Positions 16,763 through 24,720 of a stretch of DNA of 64,000 nt are shown piece after piece; the stretch's first letter is position 1; the number at the start of each line of letters is the position of its first letter. This DNA comes from Pseudomonas denitrificans (nom. rej.). GTDB lineage: Bacteria > Pseudomonadota > Gammaproteobacteria > Pseudomonadales > Pseudomonadaceae. The stretch covers positions 6,114,501 through 6,178,500 of the forward strand of contig NZ_CP043626.1 of NCBI RefSeq assembly GCF_008807415.1, given 5' to 3'. Under the pieces are notes generated by a model that saw only the letters and a list, made by a program, of their open reading frames with translations, was not told the DNA's origin and ran no database searches. Position numbers and translations under genes: made by a program.

Positions 16763-17647
16763 ATGCGCATGCGCCTGATGCTGTTGGGTGGCGGTAATGC
16801 CCTTGGACAGGCGCTGATCCGCCTTGGCGCCGAGGAGGACATCGGCTTCCTCGCCCCCCGGCCGCCCGAGCAGGGCTGGGATGCTTCCAGCCTCACCGTC
16901 CTGCTGGACGAGACCCGCCCCGACGCGGTGATCAACCTCGCCTACTACTACGACTGGTTCCAGGCCGAGGCCGTCGACGCCGCTCGCCTGGCCAGCCAGG
17001 AGCGCGCGGTGGAGCGTCTGTCCGAGCTCTGCCAGCACCATGAGATTCTGCTGATCCAGCCGTCCAGCTACCGCGTGTTCGATGGCGCCCGCGCCACCGC
17101 CTACAGCGAGAAGGACGAGCCGCTGCCCCTGGGCCCGCGTGGCCAGGCGCTGTGGCGCATGGAGCAATGGGTGCGGGCGACCTGTCCGCGGCATGTGCTG
17201 CTGCGTTTCGGCTGGTTGCTGGACGACAGCGCCGACGGCGTGCTCGGCCGCTTCCTCGAGCGTGCCGAGAAGGAGCAGGTGCTGTTCCTCGCCGACGACC
17301 GGCGCGGCAACCCGACCCCGGTGGATGACGCCGCGCGGGTGATCCTCTCCGTGCTCAAGCAACTCGACTGCCAGGCACCGCTGTGGGGCACCTACCACTA
17401 CGGCGGCCTGGAGGCCACGACCACCCTGTCCCTGGGCCAGGTGGTTCTCGGCGAGGCCCGCGCCTTCCATACCCTGGCTGTCCAGGAACCGAGCCCGCAG
17501 GCCCACGCCGCGCGCCCGGATGCCGGCGACGAACCGCAGCACGCGGTGCTCGCCTGCAAGAAAATCCTCCATACCTTCGGTATCAAGCCGCGCGCCTGGC
17601 GCGCCGGCCTGCCCGCCTTGCTGGATCGCTATTACCGCCATGTCTGA
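16763..17647 (+). CDS. RmlD-like sugar-nucleotide-binding SDR family protein
   Basis: The 294-residue protein has an N-terminal Rossmann motif, LMLLGGGNALGQAL (about 5-18), and a general resemblance to dTDP-4-dehydrorhamnose reductase (RmlD), including a PDAVINLA stretch and a YSEKDEPLPLGPRG segment. The YxxxK catalytic pattern is not clear, so enzymatic activity is uncertain. It overlaps the next epimerase gene by eight bases and forms an operon with it. The same pair sits next to oprG in P. aeruginosa, as here. The substrate is unknown; no polysaccharide cluster is adjacent. Confidence 0.8.
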   Translation: MRMRLMLLGGGNALGQALIRLGAEEDIGFLAPRPPEQGWDASSLTVLLDETRPDAVINLAYYYDWFQAEAVDAARLASQERAVERLSELCQHHEILLIQPSSYRVFDGARATAYSEKDEPLPLGPRGQALWRMEQWVRATCPRHVLLRFGWLLDDSADGVLGRFLERAEKEQVLFLADDRRGNPTPVDDAARVILSVLKQLDCQAPLWGTYHYGGLEATTTLSLGQVVLGEARAFHTLAVQEPSPQAHAARPDAGDEPQHAVLACKKILHTFGIKPRAWRAGLPALLDRYYRHV

Positions 17648-18587
17648 TCGTCTTTCCCCCTCCGCGCAGCCCATCCTCATCACCGGCGGCGCGGGGTTCA
17701 TCGGTTCCCATCTGGCTGACGCGCTGCTGGCGCAGGGCTTCGCCGTGCGCGTGCTGGACGACCTGTCCACCGGCCGGCGCGAGAACCTCGACAGCCGCGT
17801 CGACCTGATAGTCGGCAACGTCGCCGATGAAGCCGCCCTGCGTGGCGCGCTGAACGGCTGCCAGGGCGTCGTGCACCTGGCGGCCATAGCCTCGGTGCAG
17901 GCTTCGGTGGAAGACCCGGTGGGCACCCACCGCGCCAACTTCATCGGCACCCTGAACCTCTGCGAGGCCATGCGCCAGGAAGGCATCCGCCGGGTGCTGT
18001 TCGCTTCCAGCGCGGCGGTCTATGGGCAGAACGGCGAAGGCTCCGCCATCGACGAGGACGTGGTGAAGGCGCCGCTGACGCCCTATGCCGCGGACAAGCT
18101 GGCCAGCGAGTACTACCTGGACTTCTACCGTCGCGAACACGGCCTGGAGCCGGCGATCTTCCGCTTCTTCAATGTCTATGGCCCGCGCCAGGACCCGTCC
18201 TCGCCCTATTCCGGGGTGATCAGCATCTTCGCCCGGCGCGCCGAGCAGGGCCTGCCGATCACCGTGTTCGGCGACGGCGAGCAGACCCGTGATTTCATCT
18301 ACGTCGGTGACCTGGTGAAGCTGCTGATGACGGCGCTGCTGGCCGATGACGTGGCTGAGTCGGCGATCAACGTCGGCCTCGACCAGTCCACCAGCCTCAA
18401 CCAGTTGCTGGCCGAGATCGGCAAGCTCACCGGCGGCCTGCCGGAGATTACCTACCTGCCGGCACGCCACGGCGATATCCGCCATTCCCGCGCGGACAAC
18501 CGCCGCCTGCTGCAGCGCTACAGCCTGGACGCACCCACGCCGCTGGCCGATGGCCTGGCCCAGTTGATCACCACCAGGGTTTGTTGA
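17640..18587 (+). CDS. NAD-dependent epimerase/dehydratase (UDP-glucose 4-epimerase-like)
   Basis: The 315-residue extended SDR has the NAD-binding motif GGAGFIGSHLAD, an ASSAAVYG serine region and the catalytic YAADK (Tyr-x3-Lys), followed by FRFFNVYGPRQDP. These are typical of GalE/WbpP-like nucleotide-sugar epimerases. The start, ATG 17640, lies inside the upstream gene, so translation is coupled. The C-terminal end overlaps the convergent SirB2 gene by 20 bases. The precise sugar substrate cannot be told from sequence. Confidence 0.9.
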   Translation: MSDRLSPSAQPILITGGAGFIGSHLADALLAQGFAVRVLDDLSTGRRENLDSRVDLIVGNVADEAALRGALNGCQGVVHLAAIASVQASVEDPVGTHRANFIGTLNLCEAMRQEGIRRVLFASSAAVYGQNGEGSAIDEDVVKAPLTPYAADKLASEYYLDFYRREHGLEPAIFRFFNVYGPRQDPSSPYSGVISIFARRAEQGLPITVFGDGEQTRDFIYVGDLVKLLMTALLADDVAESAINVGLDQSTSLNQLLAEIGKLTGGLPEITYLPARHGDIRHSRADNRRLLQRYSLDAPTPLADGLAQLITTRVC

Positions 18588-18924
18588 CGGCCAGGTAGAA
18601 GATGCCGGCCAGCGAGCCTAGTGCCAGAGCGCTGAGCAGCGCCTTGACGGGCTTCGTCGCGCTGCGCAGGGCGAAGGCCGCCAGCACGATGTAGAGCACC
18701 AGCAGGCCGAGCTTAACCTGCAGCCAGACCGGCAGCGGCCAGGGCATCGCCAGGTGCACCAGGCCCAGGGCGCTCAGCAGCAGCAGGGTGTCGATCAGAT
18801 GGGGCAATCCGCGCTGCCAGCCGGTTGGACGCTTGCCCCACCAGCTCAGGCCCAGGCGCAGGAGGAAAAGCAGGGTGCTGATGATCGCAAGGCTGACGTG
18901 CAGTGCTTTGAGTTCGAGGTACAT
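18568..18924 (-). CDS. SirB2 family membrane protein
   Basis: The 118-residue protein has four membrane segments, beginning with KALHVSLAIISTLLFLLR, and a conserved RPTGWQRGLPHLIDT loop characteristic of the SirB2 family. Family function is not known, despite the historical name (invasion regulator). It is transcribed leftwards, and its end overlaps the epimerase gene by 20 bases. The terminator of oprG lies just upstream of its start, so it needs its own promoter. Confidence 0.85.
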   Translation of the reverse strand: MYLELKALHVSLAIISTLLFLLRLGLSWWGKRPTGWQRGLPHLIDTLLLLSALGLVHLAMPWPLPVWLQVKLGLLVLYIVLAAFALRSATKPVKALLSALALGSLAGIFYLAVNKPWW

Positions 18925-18942
18925 ACCGGTTCCCTGAAAGTG

Positions 18943-18968
18943 AAAAAGGCGCCCTTGGGCGCCTTTTT
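18943..18968 (-). terminator. Rho-independent terminator of oprG
   Basis: A 12-bp stem (AAAAAGGCGCCC with GGGCGCCTTTTT) with a two-base loop gives T runs on either strand. It begins 14 bases past the oprG stop on the minus strand. It could also stop plus-strand transcripts. Confidence 0.88.
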
Positions 18969-18981
18969 CATGTTTGCTCCG

Positions 18982-19701
18982 TCAGAAACGGTAGCCGAAA
19001 CCGACCATGTAAACCCAGGGGTCGACGTCAACATCGACCTTGGTTTTCTGTACGCCCAGCGCGGACGGGCCGTCTACGCTCGCCTTGGTGTCGATGTCCA
19101 TGTACCAGACAGCGGCGTTGACGAAGGCGTGCTCGTTGAGCATGTAGTCCATGCCCAGCTCGGCGGCCAGGCCCCAGGAGTCCTGCAGCTTCAGGTTGCT
19201 GAAGCCCTGGTCCTTGCGGTTGCTGGCCAGGTCTTCGTCGAAGAAGGTGGTGTAGTTGATGCCCAGGCCGCCGTACGGCTGGAAGGCAGAGTTGGTACCA
19301 CCCATGGGGTAGTACTGCAGCAGCACGGTCGGCGGCAGCTGCTTGATGTCGGCCAGCTTGCCGTCCAGGCCGGTCAGGCCGGTGGCCTTGTTCAGGCCCT
19401 TGACGTCGACCTGGTGGTTGAACGGGGTGGCGGCGACCAGCTCGATGCCGATCTTGTCGGTGAGCAGGTAGGCGAAGGTCAGGCCCAGCTGGGTGTCGCT
19501 GTCGACAGTGGCCTTGGTGCCGCTGACCTTGGTGCCGTCGAGCTTGACGTTGGAGCTGCTGTCATCGGGCGCCACGGTGGCGAAACCACCACGTACCAGG
19601 AAGTCGCCGGCCTGGTGGCCGCGAATGTCGGCGGCCTGGGCTGCGACCGGCGCTGCGACGGCAAGTGAGAGAAGCGAAGTGGTGAGCCAGGACTTACGCA
19701 T
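18982..19701 (-). CDS. oprG: OmpW/OprG family outer membrane porin
   Basis: OprG/OmpW is an eight-stranded beta-barrel that lets small hydrophobic molecules diffuse across the outer membrane. The 239-residue precursor has a signal peptide (MRKSWLTTSLLSLAVAAPVAAQA), the family's AGDFLVRGGFATV first strand and a C-terminal aromatic residue (GFGYRF) needed for barrel insertion. The start is ATG 19701 with GGAG upstream. An ANR-type site and a matching -10 box lie just upstream, so induction in low oxygen is expected, as known for OprG in P. aeruginosa. Confidence 0.94.
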   Translation of the reverse strand: MRKSWLTTSLLSLAVAAPVAAQAADIRGHQAGDFLVRGGFATVAPDDSSSNVKLDGTKVSGTKATVDSDTQLGLTFAYLLTDKIGIELVAATPFNHQVDVKGLNKATGLTGLDGKLADIKQLPPTVLLQYYPMGGTNSAFQPYGGLGINYTTFFDEDLASNRKDQGFSNLKLQDSWGLAAELGMDYMLNEHAFVNAAVWYMDIDTKASVDGPSALGVQKTKVDVDVDPWVYMVGFGYRF

Positions 19702-19744
19702 GATGAGCTCCAATATCTCTTTGGTATAAGTGTTGGTGCCCAGA

Positions 19745-19785
19745 ATAGTAGACAGCGCTAAAAGCGCACTTTTGACCTGGCTCAA
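19745..19785 (-). promoter_or_regulatory. Predicted ANR (FNR-type) promoter of oprG
   Basis: On the minus strand TTGAG-CCAG-GTCAA (19785-19772) matches the FNR/ANR consensus TTGAT-N4-ATCAA in eight of ten positions. A TACTAT -10 box (19750-19745) follows so that the site centre falls about 41 bases before the expected start, the class II activation geometry. Confidence 0.75.
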
Positions 19786-19838
19786 TAAAGACCACAAGCT
19801 TTGTAGGAATCGAGGGTGCGGCAAAGCGCCGCGCCCTG

Positions 19839-20357
19839 TCACTGGCCGGTGTATTCGTAGGGTTCGATGCTGCTGGCCTGCATCTGGTAGCCGGCCTCGG
19901 CGAGGTCGCTTTCCATCGCCTTCACGCTCATCCTGCCGATGATCCAGAAGGGCTGATAAAGCTCGTCGACTTTTACGCCCTTGCCGCCTCGAACATAGAC
20001 GATCTGGTTGGACGGCGGTGCCGGCACGTGGATGCAGGCGCCGTAGTAGGGCACCAGCAGGAAGTCGCGAACGGTCTGGCCGTCTTCCTCCACTTCCAGC
20101 GGCACGATGTAGCCGGGCATCTTCACTTCCTGGCCGTCCAGCTGCTGTACCACGGGAGCGTTGGGTATCTGCTGCTTCACCGCCGGTCCACTCTCCGAAT
20201 TGAGTACATCGGAGAGCTTGGACATATCGTGCAGCGGCACTGGCGGCGGGGGCGGCGGTGCGCCCTCGGGGATCAGCTCCGGCCAGCTCAGCTCACGCGG
20301 CGCCGCCCAGACGGCGGCGCTGGTGAGCATCAGCAGGAGAAACAGCAGGCGACGCAT
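19839..20357 (-). CDS. DUF3299 exported protein of a Zur-type operon
   Basis: The 172-residue protein starts with a signal peptide (MRRLLFLLLMLTSAAVWA), has a proline-rich linker (APPPPPPVP), and then the DUF3299 domain with PGYIVPLEVEEDG and LVPYYGACIHVPAPP, whose Cys/His residues might bind metal. It is the last of four leftward genes (zrgA, ATPase, permease, this gene). This matches the known P. aeruginosa zinc-starvation operon that feeds a MacB-like ABC system. Direct biochemical function is not established. Confidence 0.85.
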   Translation of the reverse strand: MRRLLFLLLMLTSAAVWAAPRELSWPELIPEGAPPPPPPVPLHDMSKLSDVLNSESGPAVKQQIPNAPVVQQLDGQEVKMPGYIVPLEVEEDGQTVRDFLLVPYYGACIHVPAPPSNQIVYVRGGKGVKVDELYQPFWIIGRMSVKAMESDLAEAGYQMQASSIEPYEYTGQ

Positions 20358-20396
20358 GGGGCTTTCCTTCAGGGGGCTGGCTCGCAGGGGGCTGAA

Positions 20397-21662
20397 TCAG
20401 AGGCGGATCGACAGGCCATCGGCCAGCGATTGCCGGTAGGCACGCCACGCCGGTACACAACCGATCAGCAGCGCCGCCAGGAGTATGCCGCCCAGCAGTG
20501 ACCATTCATAGGCGCTGGGCAGCGCCAATGGCAGGAAGATGCCGTAGTTCGCCTGGACGTACGCCTGGCTGCCGGCGATGCCGGCGTAGAGCAGCCCGAT
20601 GCCCAGTGCCACGCCCGCCAGCGCCAGGGAGAAGGCTTCCGCCACCAGCAGGCTGAAGATGTGCCAGGGCCGCGCGCCCACCGAGCGCAGGATGGCCATC
20701 TCGCGGCGGCGTTCGTTGAGGCTGGTGAGGATGGCGGTGAGCATGCCGATCAGGCCAGTCAGCACCACGAACAGCGAGACCACGAACAGCGCCTTCTCCG
20801 CCGTGCCCATCAGCCCCCACAGCTCCTGCAGCGCCACGCCGGGGAGGATCGCCATCAGCGGTTCGCCGTCGTATTCGTTGATCTGCCGCTGCAGGGTGAA
20901 CGTTGCCACCTTGCTCTTGAGGCCCAGCAGGAAGGCGGTGATCGCCTTGGGCTGCAGGTCCATGCCGCGCGCCTGGTCTTCGCTGACGCGGTCGGCGCCG
21001 CGTGCCGGGACGCCGTTCTTCCAGTCGACGTGCAGCGCCTCCATGCCCTGCAGCGAGATGTGCAGGGTGCGGTCCACCGGCGTACCGGTGCGCTTGAGGA
21101 TGCCGACCACGGTGAACGGCTTGTCGTCGTGCTGCACCAGGCTGATGGTGCTGACGCCGTGGGCCAGGACGATCTTGTCGCCCAGCTTGTAATGCAGGGC
21201 CTGCGCGACTTCCGCGCCGAGCACCACGTCGAACAGGTCCTGGCCGAACGGTTTGCCCTCTGCCAGCTCCAGCGTCTGCCCGCGGCCGAAACGGTAGTGC
21301 TCGAAGTAGCCGGTGTCGGTGCCCATGACGCGATAGCCGCGGTGCGAATCGCCCAGGGAGATCGGGATGGCCCACTTCACCAGCGGGCTGTGGGTCACCG
21401 TCTCGTAGCTTTCCCAGCGGATGTTGTTGGTGGCATTGCCGATGCGGAACACCGAGTAGAGCAGCAGGTTCACCGAGCCGGAGCGGGCGCCGACGATCAG
21501 GTCGGTGCCGGAGATGGTGCTGGCGAAGCTGGCCTTGGCCTCTGTGCGTACGCGCTCCACCGCCAGCAGCAGGCAGGCGGAGAGGGCGATGGCGAAGATG
21601 GTCAGCAGGGCGGTGAAGCGGCGGTTGGACAGGCTGGCGAGCGCCAGGCGCAACAGGTACAT
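20397..21662 (-). CDS. FtsX/MacB-type ABC transporter permease
   Basis: The 421-residue protein begins with one membrane segment (LLTIFAIALSACLLLA). A large periplasmic MacB-like domain with SGTDLIVGARSG follows, and then three C-terminal membrane segments around GMLTAILTSLNERRREMAILRSVGA, an FtsX-family hallmark. Such permeases couple ATP hydrolysis to work in the periplasm rather than classic transport. Its ATPase partner lies three bases upstream. The start is ATG 21662; upstream in-frame residues overlap the ATPase gene. The Zur-like box before zrgA suggests the system answers zinc limitation. Confidence 0.9.
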   Translation of the reverse strand: MYLLRLALASLSNRRFTALLTIFAIALSACLLLAVERVRTEAKASFASTISGTDLIVGARSGSVNLLLYSVFRIGNATNNIRWESYETVTHSPLVKWAIPISLGDSHRGYRVMGTDTGYFEHYRFGRGQTLELAEGKPFGQDLFDVVLGAEVAQALHYKLGDKIVLAHGVSTISLVQHDDKPFTVVGILKRTGTPVDRTLHISLQGMEALHVDWKNGVPARGADRVSEDQARGMDLQPKAITAFLLGLKSKVATFTLQRQINEYDGEPLMAILPGVALQELWGLMGTAEKALFVVSLFVVLTGLIGMLTAILTSLNERRREMAILRSVGARPWHIFSLLVAEAFSLALAGVALGIGLLYAGIAGSQAYVQANYGIFLPLALPSAYEWSLLGGILLAALLIGCVPAWRAYRQSLADGLSIRL

Positions 21663-21664
21663 GC

Positions 21665-22372
21665 TCAGATTCCCGGAGCGCGGGCGGCGCGGTTGAGGTC
21701 GGTCAGCGACAGGCTGCGATCGAACAGGGTCGCCAGGCTCTGGTCGTGGCTGACGAACAGCAGGCTGGCGCCGGCCTCGCGGCATTCGGCGAACAGCAAG
21801 TGGAGGAAGGCTTCGCGGGCGTCGGCGTCCAGCGCCGAGGTCGGTTCGTCGGCGATCACCAGTTCCGGCTGGCCGATCAGCGCGCGGGCGGCGGCGACGC
21901 GCTGCTGCTGGCCGATCGACAGGCTGTCGGCGCGGCGTTCGATCAGCGCCGCATCGCCCAGGCCCAGATGTTTGAGCAGCGCCTCGGCGGCCTTGGCCAC
22001 GCTGCCGTGGCGCAGGGTCGCGCGCTCGGCGCGGCTGTGGGAGAAGTGACAGGGCAGCTCGACGTTTTCCCGCACTGAAAGGAACGGCAGCAGGTTGAAC
22101 TGCTGGAAGATGTAGCCGGTGTGATCGACGCGAAAATGATCGCGGCGCGAAGGCTTCATCTGCGCGATGTCTTCGCCGAGCAGCTTCACGCTGCCGTGCT
22201 GGGGGCGCTGCACGCCGCCGAGCAGGCCGAGCAGGGTGGTCTTGCCGCTGCCGGACGGGCCCTTGAGGAACAGGGTCTCGCCACGGGCCAGCGTGAAGGC
22301 CGGGATGTCCAGCAGCTCCGCCTGGCCGGGCCAGGCGAAGCCGAGGTTGTCGAGTTCGAGCAGTGCGGTCAT
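21665..22372 (-). CDS. ABC transporter ATP-binding protein (LolD/MacB type)
   Basis: The 235-residue ATPase has Walker A GPSGSGKT (38-45), Q-loop FQQFNLLPFLS, a signature LSIGQQQRVAAARAL (LSGGQ variant with Ile), Walker B LVIADEPTSALD and an H-loop SHDQ. It pairs with the FtsX-type permease immediately downstream. It lies within the Zur-type operon headed by zrgA. The substrate is not indicated by sequence; zinc-related work in the envelope is inferred from context. Confidence 0.92.
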   Translation of the reverse strand: MTALLELDNLGFAWPGQAELLDIPAFTLARGETLFLKGPSGSGKTTLLGLLGGVQRPQHGSVKLLGEDIAQMKPSRRDHFRVDHTGYIFQQFNLLPFLSVRENVELPCHFSHSRAERATLRHGSVAKAAEALLKHLGLGDAALIERRADSLSIGQQQRVAAARALIGQPELVIADEPTSALDADAREAFLHLLFAECREAGASLLFVSHDQSLATLFDRSLSLTDLNRAARAPGI

Positions 22373-22387
22373 TTCAGAGCGTCGTGA

Positions 22388-22969
22388 TCAGAAGTTCAGG
22401 GTCGGGTTGGCGGCGGTCAATTCTGCACCTTGCTGGCCGCTCGGGCCGATCAGTTGTACCTGAATCTTCTGGGTCGCCGGGAAGCGTTTGAACAGCGGCG
22501 CGAAATCGAGGGTGGCGAGATCCTGCGGCTGGGCGCAGGTCAGCTGGTAGTGGGCGTCGATGTCGGCGTGCTGGTGACCTTCGTGTTCGTCGTGGTCGCC
22601 ATCTGCATGTTCGTGGTCATGATCGTGGTCTTCCGCCTTGGGCGCATCGCCGAACAGCGGGCTGGAAAGCTCCACCGACTGCACGCTGCATTTTGCCGAG
22701 ACGGGCAGGGCGAGCAGTTGCAGCGGCTGCTTGAGCTGGGCCTGCACGGCGGCAACCGTGGCCTTGTCGGCGTCGCTGGTGGCGGCGTGCTCGAAGCCGA
22801 CGAAGTTCATCGCCGGGCTGTCCATCTCCAGTTCCAGGGTCTTGCCGTCGAGGGCGACGTTGAGCTGGGCGACGCCATGCTCGTGCTTGCCGAGGCTGCC
22901 GTGTTCATGTTCGTCGTGGGCCTGGGCGGCGAGGGGCAGCAGGGCGACAGCGAGGAGCAGGGGGCGCAT
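22388..22969 (-). CDS. ZrgA/DUF2796 periplasmic zinc-binding protein
   Basis: The 193-residue precursor has a signal peptide (MRPLLLAVALLPLAAQA), then HDEHEHGSLGKHEHG and a second His/Asp-rich block (DHDHDHEHADGDHDEHEGHQ) in the middle, both suited to zinc binding. This is the DUF2796 family, also called ZrgA, which supports zinc uptake in Vibrio and is Zur-repressed in P. aeruginosa. It heads a leftward operon with an ABC ATPase, a permease and a DUF3299 protein. A Zur-like inverted repeat lies 28 bases upstream of the start. Confidence 0.92.
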   Translation of the reverse strand: MRPLLLAVALLPLAAQAHDEHEHGSLGKHEHGVAQLNVALDGKTLELEMDSPAMNFVGFEHAATSDADKATVAAVQAQLKQPLQLLALPVSAKCSVQSVELSSPLFGDAPKAEDHDHDHEHADGDHDEHEGHQHADIDAHYQLTCAQPQDLATLDFAPLFKRFPATQKIQVQLIGPSGQQGAELTAANPTLNF

Positions 22970-22996
22970 GGGAAACTCCGGTCTGTTGAATGATTT

Positions 22997-23011
22997 TGTT
23001 ACGTTATAACA
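22997..23011 (-). promoter_or_regulatory. Predicted Zur operator
   Basis: TGTTACGTTATAACA is an inverted repeat of TGTTA/TAACA half-sites with a five-base spacer, close to the Zur core TGTTATANTATAACA. It lies in an AT-rich patch just before zrgA, so zinc-dependent repression of the operon is expected. Confidence 0.7.
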
Positions 23012-23098
23012 GATGAATTATTAACGCCAGCTTAGCGTTCATTTGGCGCGACGCCTGCACCGTGGGAGCATGCGCGAAAGGCCGCGAGGAGAAGGGCG

Positions 23099-23452
23099 AT
23101 GCTGAGAATCAAGGGCACCATCGGCGACTGGCCGGTGGACCTCACCGTGGAGATGGACGACGCCGACTGGGCGCGGCTGGCGCAGAACCTGCCGGCTGCC
23201 GCTGTGGCGCCGGTGGCCGCTGCTGCGCCGGCACCTGCGGCGAGCGCGCCGGTGGATCAGCTGTGGCTGGCCGCGCAGGACCTGCTGCGCCGCAGTGGCA
23301 GCAGCGAGGGACCGCAACTGCTGGATGAGCTGGCGGCGCTGGCGGGGAGTTCAGGGGCGGCGAAGGGGCTGCTGGTGCGCCTGCGGCACAGTCCGAAGGT
23401 GAAGATCGAGGTGCACGAGGGTGTGCAGGTCTTCAACTGGATCGAGGAGTAG
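23099..23452 (+). CDS. Hypothetical protein (117 aa), conserved-looking
   Basis: The ORF starts at ATG 23099 after GAGGAGAAGG. The N-terminal part (MLRIKGTIGDWPVDLTVEMD) looks like a small beta structure. A disordered Ala/Pro linker (about 32-50) and a helical C-terminal half with LLVRLRHSPKVKIEV follow. I do not recognise a named domain. A gene of this size sits in the same place, divergent from zrgA, in P. aeruginosa, which supports it being real. No signal peptide or membrane segment is evident. Confidence 0.75.
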   Translation: MLRIKGTIGDWPVDLTVEMDDADWARLAQNLPAAAVAPVAAAAPAPAASAPVDQLWLAAQDLLRRSGSSEGPQLLDELAALAGSSGAAKGLLVRLRHSPKVKIEVHEGVQVFNWIEE

Positions 23453-23473
23453 AAACCTTCGCGGCCTGCTCTG

Positions 23474-23550
23474 GTAGGGCGAGTAACGCGCCAGCGTTAT
23501 CCGCCGCGAATTTGATGGCGGATAACCTGTTCCAGGTTATGCGCCCTACG
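23474..23550. repeat. REP-like repeat, family 2 (full-length copy)
   Basis: Opposed arms GTAGGGCGAGTAACGCG and GGTTATGCGCCCTACG enclose a nested GGCGGATAACCTG hairpin. Related copies are at 35828-35899, 62152-62190 and 63327-63400. Confidence 0.8.
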
Positions 23551-23610
23551 GTTCGGGAGGCCTCTGCGCTGGGGGAAAGCGCTGGCACGGACCGAGCCCA
23601 TGCCGCCATG

Positions 23611-23634
23611 AAAAAGGGCGCCTCGCGGCGCCCT
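23611..23634 (-). terminator. Rho-independent terminator of the thioredoxin-TPR gene
   Basis: An 8-bp stem (AGGGCGCC/GGCGCCCT) with a four-base loop is followed on the minus strand by five T. It starts six bases after the gene's restored stop codon. Confidence 0.85.
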
Positions 23635-23639
23635 GTTTA

Positions 23640-24508
23640 TCAGTACAACACGTTCGCCAGTTTGCGCCGGTAGGCGATCACCAGCGGATGGTCGTTGCCC
23701 AGCAGGTCGAACACCTGGACCAGCGTCTTGCGCGGCAGGTCCTCGCCGTAGCTGCGGTTGCGCACGAACAGCTTGAGCAGGGCGTCCAGCGCCGCCTCGT
23801 ACTGCTGGCGGCCAGTTGCTGGACGGCCAGTTGGTACGTGGCTTCGTCGTCGTTGGCGTCGGCGGCCAGGCGGGTCTTCAGTGTGGCGGCGTCGGGCAGG
23901 TCGGCAGCCTGGCGCAGGAAGGTCAGCTGGGCCTTGGCGGCGGCCAGCGCCTGCTTGTGCTCGTCGCTCTTCACTGCGTCGAGCACGGTCTCGGCTTCAC
24001 CCAGCTCGCCGCGCTCGGCGAGGCAACGGGCGTAGAGGATCAGCGCGGCGGCGTTGGTGTTGTCTTCGCCCAACAGCACCTTGAGTTGTGCCTCGGCTTC
24101 GGCAAAGCGGCCTTCGTTGAAGGCGTTCTGCGCCAGTTCCAGTGGATTGTCGGCGGCCGGAGCGGGTGGCTGTACGTGCTGCTCGAGCATCTGGCGGATC
24201 GCCGATTCGGGCTGCGCGCCGGCGAAGCCATCCACCGGCTGGCCGTCCTTGAACAGCACCACGGTGGGCAGGCTGCGGATGCCGAAGCGCATCACGATGT
24301 CCTGCTCGACGTCGCAGTTGACCTTGGCCAGCAGCAACTCGCCCTGGTAGGACTCGGTGATCTGCGCCAGCAGCGGCATCAGCGCCTTGCACGGGGCGCA
24401 CCAGTCGGCCCAGAAGTCCACCAGGACCGGCTTGTGGAAGGAGTTCTCGATGACGACCTGATCGAAGTTGGCGATGCTGGCGTCGAAGATGTAAGGCGTA
24501 TCGCTCAT
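23640..24508 (-). pseudogene. Thioredoxin-TPR co-chaperone (CnoX/YbbN-like), frameshifted near its C terminus
   Basis: The protein has an N-terminal thioredoxin domain (about 1-115) with WCAPCK (Cys37, Cys40) and a TPR-like C-terminal half, as in CnoX/YbbN, which guards proteins from oxidation and hands them to folding machines. Family sequence continues to the middle of an LAVQQLA helix near 23812. It then shifts frame; the other frame carries QYEAALDALLKLFVRNRSYG and runs to a TGA at 23640. Restoring one base gives about 289 residues, normal for the family. Unrepaired, the product would end in an abnormal Arg/Cys/Ser-rich tail at 23678. Confidence 0.85.
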
Positions 24509-24606
24509 GGGGAATCTCGAATCGAGTGGGGCGATGAAGGTGGTTGCCACTATAAGTGGGGGCGCTGCCTGACGGAAACAACCCACACGCTGGCGCCGGC
24601 ATTCCC

Positions 24607-24654
24607 TGTAGGAGCGCCCCATGGGCGCGATCGCGGGCATGGCCCGCTCCTACA
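24607..24654. repeat. REP-like palindromic repeat, family 1
   Basis: TGTAGGAGCGCCCCATGGGC followed by GCGATCGCGGGCATGGCC and CGCTCCTACA; near-identical to the copy at 63422-63474. It lies in the gap between two minus-strand genes. Confidence 0.85.
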
Positions 24655-24720
24655 ATGGCGCACCCGTCGCGCATTGAGCGTAGGACTGTATCCGAGATGG
24701 TTTGCCCCGCCGCGCCGGCG

